From assembly GCA_049325055.1 (NCBI GenBank), contig JBMOPB010000007.1, positions 1-15,018 of the forward strand: a DNA stretch of 15,018 nt, in the 5' to 3' direction. How positions within the stretch are numbered: the stretch's first letter is position 1; the number at the start of each line of letters is the position of its first letter. This document shows, piece by piece, positions 1 through 6,870 of this stretch. A model generated the notes under the pieces. That model made no database searches, had not been told where the DNA came from, and saw nothing but the letters and a program-made list of their open reading frames with translations. This DNA is from BRHc4a sp049325055. GTDB lineage: Bacteria > Bacillota > Desulfotomaculia > Desulfotomaculales > Desulfocucumaceae. A program made the position numbers and the translations under genes.

Positions 1-2
1 TG

Positions 3-122
3 GCAGGCCTTCTTTTAAAACTGGCCCAGACAGGGGGCGGGGATGGGGACCTTGCGCCGGACGACATGGCGGTGGTGGTAATTAGGGTTGAAAAGGAAAA
101 AGTGCTGGAAATCCCCCGGTAA
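3..122 (+). CDS. spoIIE: C-terminal end of SpoIIE-type PP2C serine phosphatase (partial)
   Basis: An open frame runs in from the left edge and stops at TAA 120-122. The translated tail includes APDDMAVVVIRVEKE, which is the last strand of the PP2C/SpoIIE phosphatase fold: the conserved DDM followed by a hydrophobic strand. In Bacilli and Clostridia spoIIE commonly lies directly upstream of tilS and ftsH, and that is the order here, so SpoIIE is the likely identity. SpoIIE is the membrane phosphatase that dephosphorylates SpoIIAA and so activates sigma-F in the forespore. Only about 39 residues are visible. The PP2C tail is seen directly; the SpoIIE name rests on gene order. An RsbU/RsbP-type phosphatase would have a similar tail. 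Confidence 0.7.
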   Translation, partial: AGLLLKLAQTGGGDGDLAPDDMAVVVIRVEKEKVLEIPR

Positions 123-143
123 AAGGGGGGGTTTTCTTTTATT
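108..143 (+). terminator. Intrinsic terminator overlapping the spoIIE stop codon
   Basis: CCCCC at 113-117 pairs with GGGGG at 125-129 around the loop GGTAAAA. The flanking GAAA and TTTC can extend the stem past a bulged G. The sequence TTTTCTTTTATTT follows at once. The 5' arm lies in the last codons of the upstream gene and the stop codon sits in the loop, so spoIIE transcription should end here and tilS needs its own promoter. Confidence 0.7.
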
Positions 144-171
144 TGCCCTATTTTGGGGGGAAGGATATTTT
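143..171 (+). promoter_or_regulatory. Possible sigma-A promoter for tilS
   Basis: TTGCCC (143-148) is followed after exactly 17 bp by TATTTT (166-171). Each box matches 4 of 6 consensus bases. It lies after the spoIIE terminator and about 58 bp before the preferred tilS start, which is where a promoter would be needed. The region is T-rich, so chance matches are possible. Confidence 0.35.
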
Positions 172-228
172 GTCCTTTTGTGGAATAAAATCATGTCTAG
201 AGGAACTATCTTCCCGGGTGGTGATGGT

Positions 229-1629
229 TTGGATTTATTTGCCCAGGTCAAATCCACAATCCAGACTTATAAAATGATTTCACCGGGGGATACGGTTCTG
301 GCCGGAGTTTCCGGGGGAGCAGATTCCGTCGCATTGCTTCACCTGCTTAACAGGCTTAAGGAAGAACTGGGGCTTAAGCTTTACGCCGGGCATTTAAATC
401 ATATGTTTAGGGGGGAAGAAGCTGAAGGAGATGCCCGGCTGGTGGAGAGCCTTTCGAGGGAGTGGGATATTCCGCTGGTAAGTGAAAAGTTTAATGTGCC
501 GGAATACCTTAAGAACTGCTGTCTTTCACCCCAGGAGGGGGCAAGGGAGGTTCGCTACCGTTTTTTTCAAAAAACCGCCGCCAGGCTGGGGGCCAACAGG
601 ATTGCCCTCGGGCACCATGCCGACGATCAGGCTGAAACCATTCTCTTAAACCTGTTCAGGGGAGCAGGATTGACGGGTTTGAGCGGTATCCCTCCGGTTC
701 GGGAGGGCGTTTACATACGTCCGCTGATAGAAATCAGAAGGGAACAGATCGAAGGTTATTGCCGGGCCTGTGGGATACCATACCGGGTAGACAGCTCCAA
801 CTTAAAAACGGTTTATTTTAGAAACCGGATAAGACTGGAACTAATACCTCTTCTCGAAAAAAAATATAACCCGGCTGTGGTTAAGTCCCTTAACCGGCTG
901 GCCGGGATAATCAGGGATGAGGACGCCTGCCTGGATGAAATCGCCTGTAAAGCCTATGAGGAAGCGGCAAGTTCCAGGGATGCCGAAAAAATCAAAATCT
1001 CCCTGGAAAGGATGGATTGTTACCCCCCCGCCATAAAAAGGAGAATTATCAGGATTGCCTTCCGGGAACTGGCAGGCCGCGGATGCGTACCCACCTTTGA
1101 CCATATCGAGAGGGCCATGGAGATGGCTTTCAGCCCGTCGCACCAGGCCAGGATTGATTTGCCGGGGGGGGTGTTGCTGGTTAAAAGATACCGTTTTCTG
1201 GAAATGATAACTGCTAGAAACGGCTTTATGGTGCCTTTTTACCAGTATGATTTGCAGGTGCCCGGAGTGACCTTTATCCCGGAGACAGGCCGGGTGATTG
1301 CCGCCGAGGTGCTGGAGAGGTCAAGGATCAATGACCTCCGGCGGTATTGCGGATTTGACGCGGTACTGGACATGGAAAGCCTGAAAGGAAATATCCGTGT
1401 TCGCCGCCGGATGGAGGGAGACTTTTTTTATCCCCTGGGTATGTCCGGAAAAACCAAGTTGAAGAAATTTTTTATCGATCAAAAAGTGCCAAGAGAGGTC
1501 AGGGACGCAATACCAATCGTGACTTGTGGAAATGATATTGTATGGGTGGCCGGACACAGACCCGACCAGAGGTTTAAGGTGAGCGAAGAGACTGTGTCCT
1601 GCCTTCACCTGAGAATGTTGGAAAGTTGA
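229..1629 (+). CDS. tilS: tRNA(Ile)-lysidine synthetase TilS
   Basis: TilS ligates lysine to C34 of the CAU anticodon of tRNA-Ile2, using ATP, so that the tRNA reads AUA. From the chosen start the protein has 466 residues, usual for the family. The N-type ATP pyrophosphatase PP-loop is SGGADS at residues 28-33. The conserved HHADDQAE block follows in the catalytic domain, and the C-terminal domain carries PLGMSGKTKLKKFF and the DAIPIV segment. The frame is open back to ATG 88, but that start lies inside the upstream phosphatase gene and adds an unrelated hydrophobic stretch. TTG 229 follows GGTGGTGAT (217-225), close to the ideal GGAGGTGAT, and gives the typical N-terminus MDLFAQVKSTIQ. ATG 193 is the other choice. 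The usual hpt neighbour is missing between tilS and ftsH. Confidence 0.93.
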   Translation: MDLFAQVKSTIQTYKMISPGDTVLAGVSGGADSVALLHLLNRLKEELGLKLYAGHLNHMFRGEEAEGDARLVESLSREWDIPLVSEKFNVPEYLKNCCLSPQEGAREVRYRFFQKTAARLGANRIALGHHADDQAETILLNLFRGAGLTGLSGIPPVREGVYIRPLIEIRREQIEGYCRACGIPYRVDSSNLKTVYFRNRIRLELIPLLEKKYNPAVVKSLNRLAGIIRDEDACLDEIACKAYEEAASSRDAEKIKISLERMDCYPPAIKRRIIRIAFRELAGRGCVPTFDHIERAMEMAFSPSHQARIDLPGGVLLVKRYRFLEMITARNGFMVPFYQYDLQVPGVTFIPETGRVIAAEVLERSRINDLRRYCGFDAVLDMESLKGNIRVRRRMEGDFFYPLGMSGKTKLKKFFIDQKVPREVRDAIPIVTCGNDIVWVAGHRPDQRFKVSEETVSCLHLRMLES

Positions 1630-1660
1630 TGGTAAAATGGAAATATTGAAACCTAATTTA

Positions 1661-1689
1661 TTGAAAGTGAATTTTTACTGTGATAAAAT
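1661..1689 (+). promoter_or_regulatory. Sigma-A-type promoter of ftsH
   Basis: TTGAAA (1661-1666) and TAAAAT (1684-1689) are separated by exactly 17 bp and lie in the 108-nt gap between tilS and ftsH. The match to TTGACA-17-TATAAT is good. A start point near 1696 would leave a leader of about 42 nt before the ftsH TTG. Confidence 0.65.
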
Positions 1690-1737
1690 ACCCATTATCG
1701 GTTTTTTAAGAGGTTGTCAGAGAGGAGTGGCTAAAGT

Positions 1738-3558
1738 TTGAACAAGGTTTTGAAAAACCTTAGTATCTATCTTCTAATAGTTCTGGTTATCATAGCGCTG
1801 ATCAAATACACTTCGCCCCCGACAGCCACACCGGATAAAGTTAGATACGACCAGTTCATAAATATGGTCAATAAGGGTGAAATTGTAAAGGCTACCATAC
1901 AGTCCGGAGAAAACACCACTCATATATTCGGCGAGAAGAAAGACGGGACCAAGATTGAAACCCGGGGCCCGCAGCCGGATCCCAGGCTACAGGGGCTCTT
2001 GGAGGCAAAGGGAGTACAGTATGATTTCGAACCGCCTCCACAGCCGGGATGGTGGACCGGGATAATAACCAGCCTGCTGCCCATACTTATTTTCGTTCTG
2101 CTGTTTTTCTTCCTTATGCAGCAGACCCAGGGCGGCGGCAACAGGGTTATGTCCTTTGGAAAGAGCCGTGCCCGGATGGTTTCCGACGACAAGAAAAAGG
2201 TTACCTTCGCGGACGTGGCCGGAGCCGATGAGGTAAAGGAAGAGCTGGCCGAGATAGTGGAGTTTCTTAAAAATCCCAAAAAATTTAATGAGCTTGGAGC
2301 CAAAATACCCAAGGGGGTCCTTCTATTCGGCTCTCCCGGCACCGGCAAGACCCTGCTGGCAAGGGCCGTGGCCGGTGAGGCCGGGGTTCCCTTTTTCACC
2401 ATAAGCGGTTCGGATTTTGTGGAAATGTTCGTTGGCGTCGGCGCCTCAAGGGTGAGGGACCTGTTTGAGCAGGCCAAGAAAAATGCCCCCTGCATCGTGT
2501 TTATAGACGAGATAGACGCCGTGGGAAGGCAGCGGGGCGCCGGACTTGGAGGTGGACATGACGAGCGTGAGCAGACTCTTAACCAGTTGCTGGTGGAAAT
2601 GGACGGCTTTGCTCCCAACGAAGGCATTATTATAATCGCGGCCACTAACAGGCCGGACATTCTTGACCCGGCGCTTTTAAGGCCGGGCAGGTTCGACCGG
2701 CAGGTGGTGGTGGATGTTCCGGACCTCACCGGGCGCAAGGAGATTCTGAAAGTACATGTAAGGGGCAAGCCGCTGGCGCCGGACGTGGACCTGGAGGTGC
2801 TGGCAAGGAGGACACCCGGTTTTACCGGCGCCGACCTGGCCAACATGGTGAACGAGGCTGCGCTCCTGGCCGCCCGCTTCGAGAAGCACGAAATAGGAAT
2901 GGCCGAGCTGGAGAACTCAATTGAGCGTGTAATCGCCGGCCCTGAAAAGAAATCCAAGGTCATCAGTGAAAATGAAAAGAGACTGGTGTCGTACCACGAG
3001 GCAGGCCACGCCCTTGTGGGCTACCTGCTTCCCAATACCGACCCGGTGCACAAGGTGTCTATAATACCGCGTGGCAGGGCCGGGGGCTATACGCTGCTGC
3101 TGCCCAAAGAGGACCGTTATTACATGACCAAGTCAATGCTGATGGACCAGGTGACAATGCTCCTGGCCGGGCGGGTGGCCGAAGCAATAGTGTTGCATGA
3201 GATTAGCACCGGCGCGCAGAACGACCTGGAGAGGGCCACCGGAACAGTAAGGCGCATGATTATGGAGTACGGCATGAGCGATGCTCTGGGGCCCCTAACT
3301 CTGGGGCGGAAGCAGGAAACGGTTTTCCTGGGCAGGGATCTGGCCAGGGACAGGAATTACGGGGAAGAAGTGGCGGCTTCCATAGACAGGGAAGTTAAGA
3401 ACATCGTAGATCAAAACTATTCCCGGGCCAAGGAATTACTGGAAACCCACATGGACACCCTCCACCGTATAGCCAGTGTGCTGATGGAGAAGGAGACCAT
3501 CGAGGCCGGGGATTTTGAGGTTCTGATGAAAGAGGCAGGACTTTATAAAGCAAAGTAA
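1738..3558 (+). CDS. ftsH: ATP-dependent zinc metalloprotease FtsH
   Basis: This is a membrane-anchored AAA+ protease that degrades misfolded membrane proteins and regulatory proteins, working as a hexamer. It has 606 residues, normal length. Membrane helices lie at about 8-24 and 107-127, with a short extracytoplasmic domain between. The AAA module holds Walker A GSPGTGKT (198-205), pore loop FVGVG (231-235), Walker B IVFIDEID (253-260) and the second region of homology with arginine fingers R315/R318. The protease site is HEAGH (420-424), with D496 as probable third zinc ligand. Walker A has serine where most FtsH have proline (GPPGTGKT). The TTG start is supported by AGAGGAGTGG at 1721-1730, 7 nt upstream. 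The gene has its own promoter, and ndk follows after 42 nt. Confidence 0.97.
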   Translation: MNKVLKNLSIYLLIVLVIIALIKYTSPPTATPDKVRYDQFINMVNKGEIVKATIQSGENTTHIFGEKKDGTKIETRGPQPDPRLQGLLEAKGVQYDFEPPPQPGWWTGIITSLLPILIFVLLFFFLMQQTQGGGNRVMSFGKSRARMVSDDKKKVTFADVAGADEVKEELAEIVEFLKNPKKFNELGAKIPKGVLLFGSPGTGKTLLARAVAGEAGVPFFTISGSDFVEMFVGVGASRVRDLFEQAKKNAPCIVFIDEIDAVGRQRGAGLGGGHDEREQTLNQLLVEMDGFAPNEGIIIIAATNRPDILDPALLRPGRFDRQVVVDVPDLTGRKEILKVHVRGKPLAPDVDLEVLARRTPGFTGADLANMVNEAALLAARFEKHEIGMAELENSIERVIAGPEKKSKVISENEKRLVSYHEAGHALVGYLLPNTDPVHKVSIIPRGRAGGYTLLLPKEDRYYMTKSMLMDQVTMLLAGRVAEAIVLHEISTGAQNDLERATGTVRRMIMEYGMSDALGPLTLGRKQETVFLGRDLARDRNYGEEVAASIDREVKNIVDQNYSRAKELLETHMDTLHRIASVLMEKETIEAGDFEVLMKEAGLYKAK

Positions 3559-3600
3559 CCCGAATAGCTATAACAGCAATAGAGGAGGAAGTTAAACCTG

Positions 3601-4050
3601 ATGGACCGTACCTATCTTATGATCAAGCCCGACGGGGTTCAGAGGGGGCTGGTGGGAGAAATAATCTCCCGGATCGAAAGGAAAGGCCTTAAGATCGTAG
3701 GGCTGAAGATGCTTAGAATCTCCAGGGAGCTGGCCGAAAAGCATTACGCCGAGCATGTTGGCAAACCATTTTTCGGGCCCCTGGTGGACTACATTACCTC
3801 GGGGCCGGTGGTGGCCATGGTTGTGGAAGGCAAGGACGTTGTGGCCACCACTAGGGAAATGATGGGCGCCACCAACCCCTTAAAGGCGGCCCCCGGGACT
3901 ATCAGGGCCACTTATGGCATGGATGTGGGCAGGAACATTATACACGGATCGGACTCCCCGGCCAGCGCGGAAAGGGAGTTAGGCATTTTTTTCCTGCCCG
4001 GTGAGCTGGTTGAGTACACCCGTGATGTTGACAAATGGATATATGAATAA
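3601..4050 (+). CDS. ndk: Nucleoside diphosphate kinase
   Basis: Ndk transfers the gamma phosphate from ATP to nucleoside diphosphates through a phosphohistidine, balancing NTP and dNTP pools in the cytoplasm. At 149 residues it has the typical bacterial length. The start MDRTYLMIKPDGVQRG carries the nucleotide-binding K9 region. The active-site signature NIIHGSDSPASAERE places the phosphorylated histidine at H115. The ATG start has a strong AGAGGAGGAA site at 3581-3590. It follows ftsH by 42 nt with no terminator between, so the two may share a transcript, and a terminator directly overlaps the ndk stop. Confidence 0.97.
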   Translation: MDRTYLMIKPDGVQRGLVGEIISRIERKGLKIVGLKMLRISRELAEKHYAEHVGKPFFGPLVDYITSGPVVAMVVEGKDVVATTREMMGATNPLKAAPGTIRATYGMDVGRNIIHGSDSPASAERELGIFFLPGELVEYTRDVDKWIYE

Positions 4051-4079
4051 AAGCGGCGCCAGTCGCTTTTTTTCTTTTT
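4049..4079 (+). terminator. Intrinsic terminator of ftsH-ndk
   Basis: AAAAGCG (4049-4055) pairs with CGCTTTT (4064-4070) around an 8-nt loop, and a long T-rich tract runs to 4079. The stem begins within the ndk stop codon. Confidence 0.85.
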
Positions 4080-4171
4080 AGCTATTGAATCTAGGTGCCT
4101 GCTGTCAAAATTATGATCCGCATACCATTCAGGAGCAATATTAAACAAAGGCAAGGTAAGTTCAGCAGGAT

Positions 4172-4204
4172 TTTCATACCGGTTGAAGAATCTTTTCTAT
4201 GAAA
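4172..4204 (+). promoter_or_regulatory. Inverted repeat touching the ribosome-binding site of the thioesterase gene
   Basis: TTTCATA (4172-4178) is repeated inverted as TATGAAA (4198-4204) with a 19-nt spacer. The right arm runs into the Shine-Dalgarno AAAGGA (4202-4207). In RNA a 7-bp stem would partly cover the ribosome-binding site; in DNA the half-sites could bind a dimeric regulator. The role is inference only. Confidence 0.3.
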
Positions 4205-4215
4205 GGATGGTAAAA

Positions 4216-4608
4216 ATGAACAATCTCAAACCCGGTATAAAAGGTGAGGCGTCTGTGGCGGTAAGTGACTCGAATACCGCCATCGCATACGGCAGCGGCG
4301 GGGTATCGGTTTTTGCCACTCCGGCCATGATAGGACTGATGGAAAAGGCTGCCCTTTCTTCGGTGGACCCTGTGCTGGAGGAAGGTCTAACCACCGTGGG
4401 AACCCGTATCGACGTCCAGCACATGGCGGCCACACCCGTGGGCATGACCGTGGTGGCATTTTCCGAACTGGTGGAAGTTGAAGGGAAGCGGCTGGTATTT
4501 AGGGTTGAGGCCAGGGACGACGTGGAAGTGGTGGGCAAAGGAACTCACGAGAGGTATATAGTTCCCCTCCAGAAATTCCTAAGCAGGGCCTCCGGGAAGA
4601 GTAAATAA
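4216..4608 (+). CDS. FlK-like hot-dog acyl-CoA thioesterase
   Basis: The product is a 130-residue hot-dog-fold protein resembling fluoroacetyl-CoA thioesterase FlK of Streptomyces cattleya. Recalled FlK motifs align well: VFATPAMIGLMEKAA, VQHMAATP and GKGTHERYIV. They place FlK's catalytic Thr-Glu-His triad at T35, E43 and H69, so hydrolysis of a short acyl-CoA thioester is likely. The true substrate cannot be read from sequence; such relatives are common in anaerobes and need have nothing to do with fluoroacetate. The frame is open from TTG 4183, but ATG 4216 has AAAGGA at the right distance and begins MNNLKPG. The gene is monocistronic: the ndk terminator lies before it and a 237-nt gap after it. 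Confidence 0.82.
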   Translation: MNNLKPGIKGEASVAVSDSNTAIAYGSGGVSVFATPAMIGLMEKAALSSVDPVLEEGLTTVGTRIDVQHMAATPVGMTVVAFSELVEVEGKRLVFRVEARDDVEVVGKGTHERYIVPLQKFLSRASGKSK

Positions 4609-4845
4609 TAAGAAAGTATACATGAATAGAGCTATGTGATTTGGGAGGAAAATCACCCATTTTATAGAATATGGTTAAGTGCATTGGTTCAAAAATACAA
4701 TTTTTGGCATTCCATATAACAGCAAAGACATGGATAGGACTGCCCTAATTTACAAAAAATTATTTTAGAAAGGGAGGTAAGCAGGGAGAATAGGGGTTTT
4801 GGTTTTTGTACGAAAGATTTAAAAAATCGAGAGGAGAGGAAATGA
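4609..4845 (+). other. Leader region upstream of fhs
   Basis: This gap of 237 nt holds a 7-bp hairpin, GTGATTT/AAATCAC (4636-4656), with a GGGAGGA loop but no T-tract. It also holds a near-perfect palindrome, CAAAAATACAATTTTTG (4690-4706), and an AT-rich stretch. A strong Shine-Dalgarno-like AAAGGGAGGT (4769-4778) has no convincing reading frame behind it. No clear -35/-10 pair at standard spacing was found, though TACAAT (4696-4701) and TATAAC (4715-4720) could be -10 boxes. I looked for ZTP and tetrahydrofolate riboswitch signatures and saw neither. Confidence 0.4.
4690..4706. repeat. 17-bp palindrome upstream of fhs
   Basis: CAAAAAT and ATTTTTG are perfect inverted arms around ACA. A TACAAT hexamer that could serve as a -10 box lies within it, so protein binding here could block transcription. 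AT-rich palindromes also arise by chance. Confidence 0.35.
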
Positions 4846-6606
4846 ATGGCTTACGATGCAACCAAACTTAAGGACTATCAAATAGCCGAGCTGGCGGAAA
4901 AGGAAATGCCCACTCCGGAGGAGTGGAGAGAGAAACTGGGCCTGGAAAAGGACGAGCTTATCCAGTACGGAAGAATTGCAAAGCTTGACTTCATGAAGAT
5001 TATTGAACGTCTTAAAGATAAGCCTGATGGCAAATACATAAACGTTACCGCCATCACCCCCACCCCTCTGGGTGAAGGTAAAACCACCACCACCATGGGT
5101 CTGGTGGAAGGCCTCGGCAAGCGGGGCAAGAGCGTAACCGGCGCCATCCGCCAGCCTTCGGGCGGCCCCACAATGAACGTCAAGGGTACTGCCGCCGGCG
5201 GCGGAAACGCGCTGGCCATTCCCATGACCGAGTTTTCGCTGGGACTCACCGGCGACCTCAACGACATCATGAATGCCCACAACCTGGGCATGGTGGCCCT
5301 CACCGCCAGGATGCAGCACGAGAGAAACTATGACGACGCCGAGCTGGCCAAGCGCAACCTGCGCCGCCTGGACATCGACCCCACCAGGGTTGAAATGGGC
5401 TGGATCATCGACTTCTGCGCCCAGGCGCTGCGCAACATCATCATCGGTATCGGCGGCAAGATGGACGGCTACATGATGCAGTCCAAGTTCGGCATCGCCG
5501 TCAGCTCCGAGATTATGGCCATACTGGCTGTGGCCAAGGACCTCAAGGACATGAGGGAGAGAATCGGCAAGATAATCGTTGCCTATGACAAGAAGGGCAA
5601 TCCTGTCACCACCTCCGATCTGGAAGTGGCCGGCGCCATGACCGCCTTCATGAGGAACGCCATCAACCCGACTCTGATGAGCACCGCCGAATACCAGCCG
5701 GTGCTGGTGCATGCCGGTCCGTTCGCCAACATCGCCATCGGCCAGTCCTCCATCATCGCAGACCGCATCGCCCTCAAGATGTTCGACTACAACGTCACCG
5801 AGAGCGGATTCGCTGCTGATATCGGATTTGAGAAATTCTGGAACGTCAAGTGCCGCTTCAGCGGACTTACCCCCAACGTGTCGGTTATTACCGCCACCAT
5901 CAGGGCCCTCAAGATGCACGGCGGCGGCCCCAAGGTTGTTGCCGGACGCCCCCTGCCAGAGGAGTACACCAAGGAGAACGTGGGACTGGTGGAAAAGGGT
6001 TGCGCAAACCTCGTTCACCACATCAACACCGTCCGGAAGGCCGGCATCAATCCGGTGGTCTGCATCAACGCATTCCATACCGACACCAAGGACGAGATTC
6101 TGGCTGTCCGCAGGGCTGCCGAGGCGGCAGGCGCCCGCTGCGCCCTGTCCGAGCACTGGGCCAAGGGTGGAGATGGCGCCCTGGAGCTGGCCGACGCCGT
6201 TATCGACGCCTGCAACGACAAAGTAAACTTCAAGTTCCTCTATCCGCTTGAAATGCCTCTGCGTCAGAGGGTCGACGTAATCGCCAGGGAAGTATACGGG
6301 GCGGACGGAGTATCCTGGACTCCCGAGGCCGAAGCAAAGGCCAAGATGTTCGAGGAGAACCCCGAGTACAAGGACTTTGCAACAATGATGGTGAAGACCC
6401 ACCTCAGCCTGAGCCATATGCCCGAGGCCAAGGGTGTGCCCAAGGGATGGGTGCTGCCGGTCCGCGACGTTCTGATCTTTGCCGGCGCCAAGTTCCTCTG
6501 CCCGATGACCGGTACCATCAGCCTGATGCCCGGCACAAGCTCCGACCCGGCCTTCAGGAGAATAGACGTGGACACCGAAACCGGCAGGGTTATGGGATTG
6601 TTCTAA
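4846..6606 (+). CDS. fhs: Formate-tetrahydrofolate ligase (long divergent form)
   Basis: Fhs joins formate to tetrahydrofolate with ATP to give 10-formyl-THF, a step of the methyl branch of the Wood-Ljungdahl pathway that can run in reverse to make ATP. At 586 residues it is longer than the 559-residue Moorella enzyme. Seen motifs: P-loop TPTPLGEGKT (71-80), VKGTAAGGG (112-120), HAGPFANIAIG, and WAKGGDGALELA near the folate site. Compared from memory with Moorella, extra residues lie after HNLGMVALTARMQ and before EEYTKENVGL. Position 103 is Q, where Moorella has E98 in the monovalent-cation site; R102 is kept. ATG 4846 has GAGGAGAGGA just upstream; an ATG at 4842 is out of frame. Codons are strongly C/G-ended, suggesting high expression. 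The gene is flanked by a leader and a terminator. Confidence 0.96.
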   Translation: MAYDATKLKDYQIAELAEKEMPTPEEWREKLGLEKDELIQYGRIAKLDFMKIIERLKDKPDGKYINVTAITPTPLGEGKTTTTMGLVEGLGKRGKSVTGAIRQPSGGPTMNVKGTAAGGGNALAIPMTEFSLGLTGDLNDIMNAHNLGMVALTARMQHERNYDDAELAKRNLRRLDIDPTRVEMGWIIDFCAQALRNIIIGIGGKMDGYMMQSKFGIAVSSEIMAILAVAKDLKDMRERIGKIIVAYDKKGNPVTTSDLEVAGAMTAFMRNAINPTLMSTAEYQPVLVHAGPFANIAIGQSSIIADRIALKMFDYNVTESGFAADIGFEKFWNVKCRFSGLTPNVSVITATIRALKMHGGGPKVVAGRPLPEEYTKENVGLVEKGCANLVHHINTVRKAGINPVVCINAFHTDTKDEILAVRRAAEAAGARCALSEHWAKGGDGALELADAVIDACNDKVNFKFLYPLEMPLRQRVDVIAREVYGADGVSWTPEAEAKAKMFEENPEYKDFATMMVKTHLSLSHMPEAKGVPKGWVLPVRDVLIFAGAKFLCPMTGTISLMPGTSSDPAFRRIDVDTETGRVMGLF

Positions 6607-6616
6607 AACAAAAAAA

Positions 6617-6648
6617 GAAAAGGACCCCTTCAATGGGGTCTTTTTTTT
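6617..6648 (+). terminator. Intrinsic terminator of fhs
   Basis: GACCCC (6623-6628) pairs with GGGGTC (6635-6640) around TTCAAT. The stem is followed by eight T residues and preceded by an A-rich arm that extends it. It begins 10-20 nt after the fhs stop. Confidence 0.92.
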
Positions 6649-6766
6649 ACCTTGAACAGCCCCTGGAGACAGGAGTAGGCAAAGCGACGGCCATGAAAAA
6701 TTTTTGCCGATAAATATCGAAATATAGAAGGAAAAAGGTATTTTTTGGAGAATACAATATGCAAAT

Positions 6767-6863
6767 ATAGAGGCGATCTGAAAGGTTTGGTTCAGCCACT
6801 TATGCCAGGAGGCATAGGCCTTTATTAAAAGGATTACCCCGGCGGCGATCGGGGTATCTTTTG
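6767..6863 (+). ncRNA. Candidate structured RNA: three-way junction plus terminator
   Basis: ATAGAGGC (6767-6774) pairs with GCCTTTAT (6818-6825) through 8 bp including one G-U, closing a domain with two hairpins. The first is CTGAA/TTCAG (6778-6782 with 6791-6795, loop AGGTTTGG). The second is TATGCC/GGCATA (6801-6806 with 6811-6816, loop AGGA). A terminator hairpin follows, TACCCCGG/TCGGGGTA (6835-6842 with 6849-6856), then TCTTTTG. A -10-like TACAAT (6753-6758) would start a transcript near 6765, right at the first stem, but no good -35 is seen. An alternative hairpin CCTTT/AAAGG (6819-6832) competes with the closing stem. It could be a small RNA or an attenuator or riboswitch leader for the DUF134 gene. 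It matches no class I recognise. Folding was done by eye. Confidence 0.45.
6832..6863 (+). terminator. Intrinsic terminator of the candidate RNA
   Basis: TACCCCGG (6835-6842) pairs with TCGGGGTA (6849-6856) with one G-U, loop CGGCGA, followed by TCTTTTG. It lies more than 200 nt before the next gene and well after the fhs terminator, so it should end a separate transcript. Confidence 0.6.
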
Positions 6864-6870
6864 TATCAAG

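Noticed and set aside
88..228. Upstream extension of tilS from ATG 88
   Set aside because: It overlaps the spoIIE tail and its terminator, and the added 47 residues are unlike TilS N-termini. TTG 229 has a much better ribosome-binding site.
1920..2963. 347-codon open frame on the minus strand within ftsH
   Set aside because: It is antisense to conserved FtsH motifs, serine-rich with no recognisable domain, and has no ribosome-binding site or promoter that I can see.
4609..4845. ZTP or tetrahydrofolate riboswitch upstream of fhs
   Set aside because: These would suit the gene, but I could not find the conserved cores of either class; only simple hairpins and a palindrome are present.
5711..6251. 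Same-strand open frames of 171 and 133 codons in other frames inside fhs
   Set aside because: They are shadows of the codon-biased fhs frame, rich in Pro, Ser, Arg and Thr, with no start signals.
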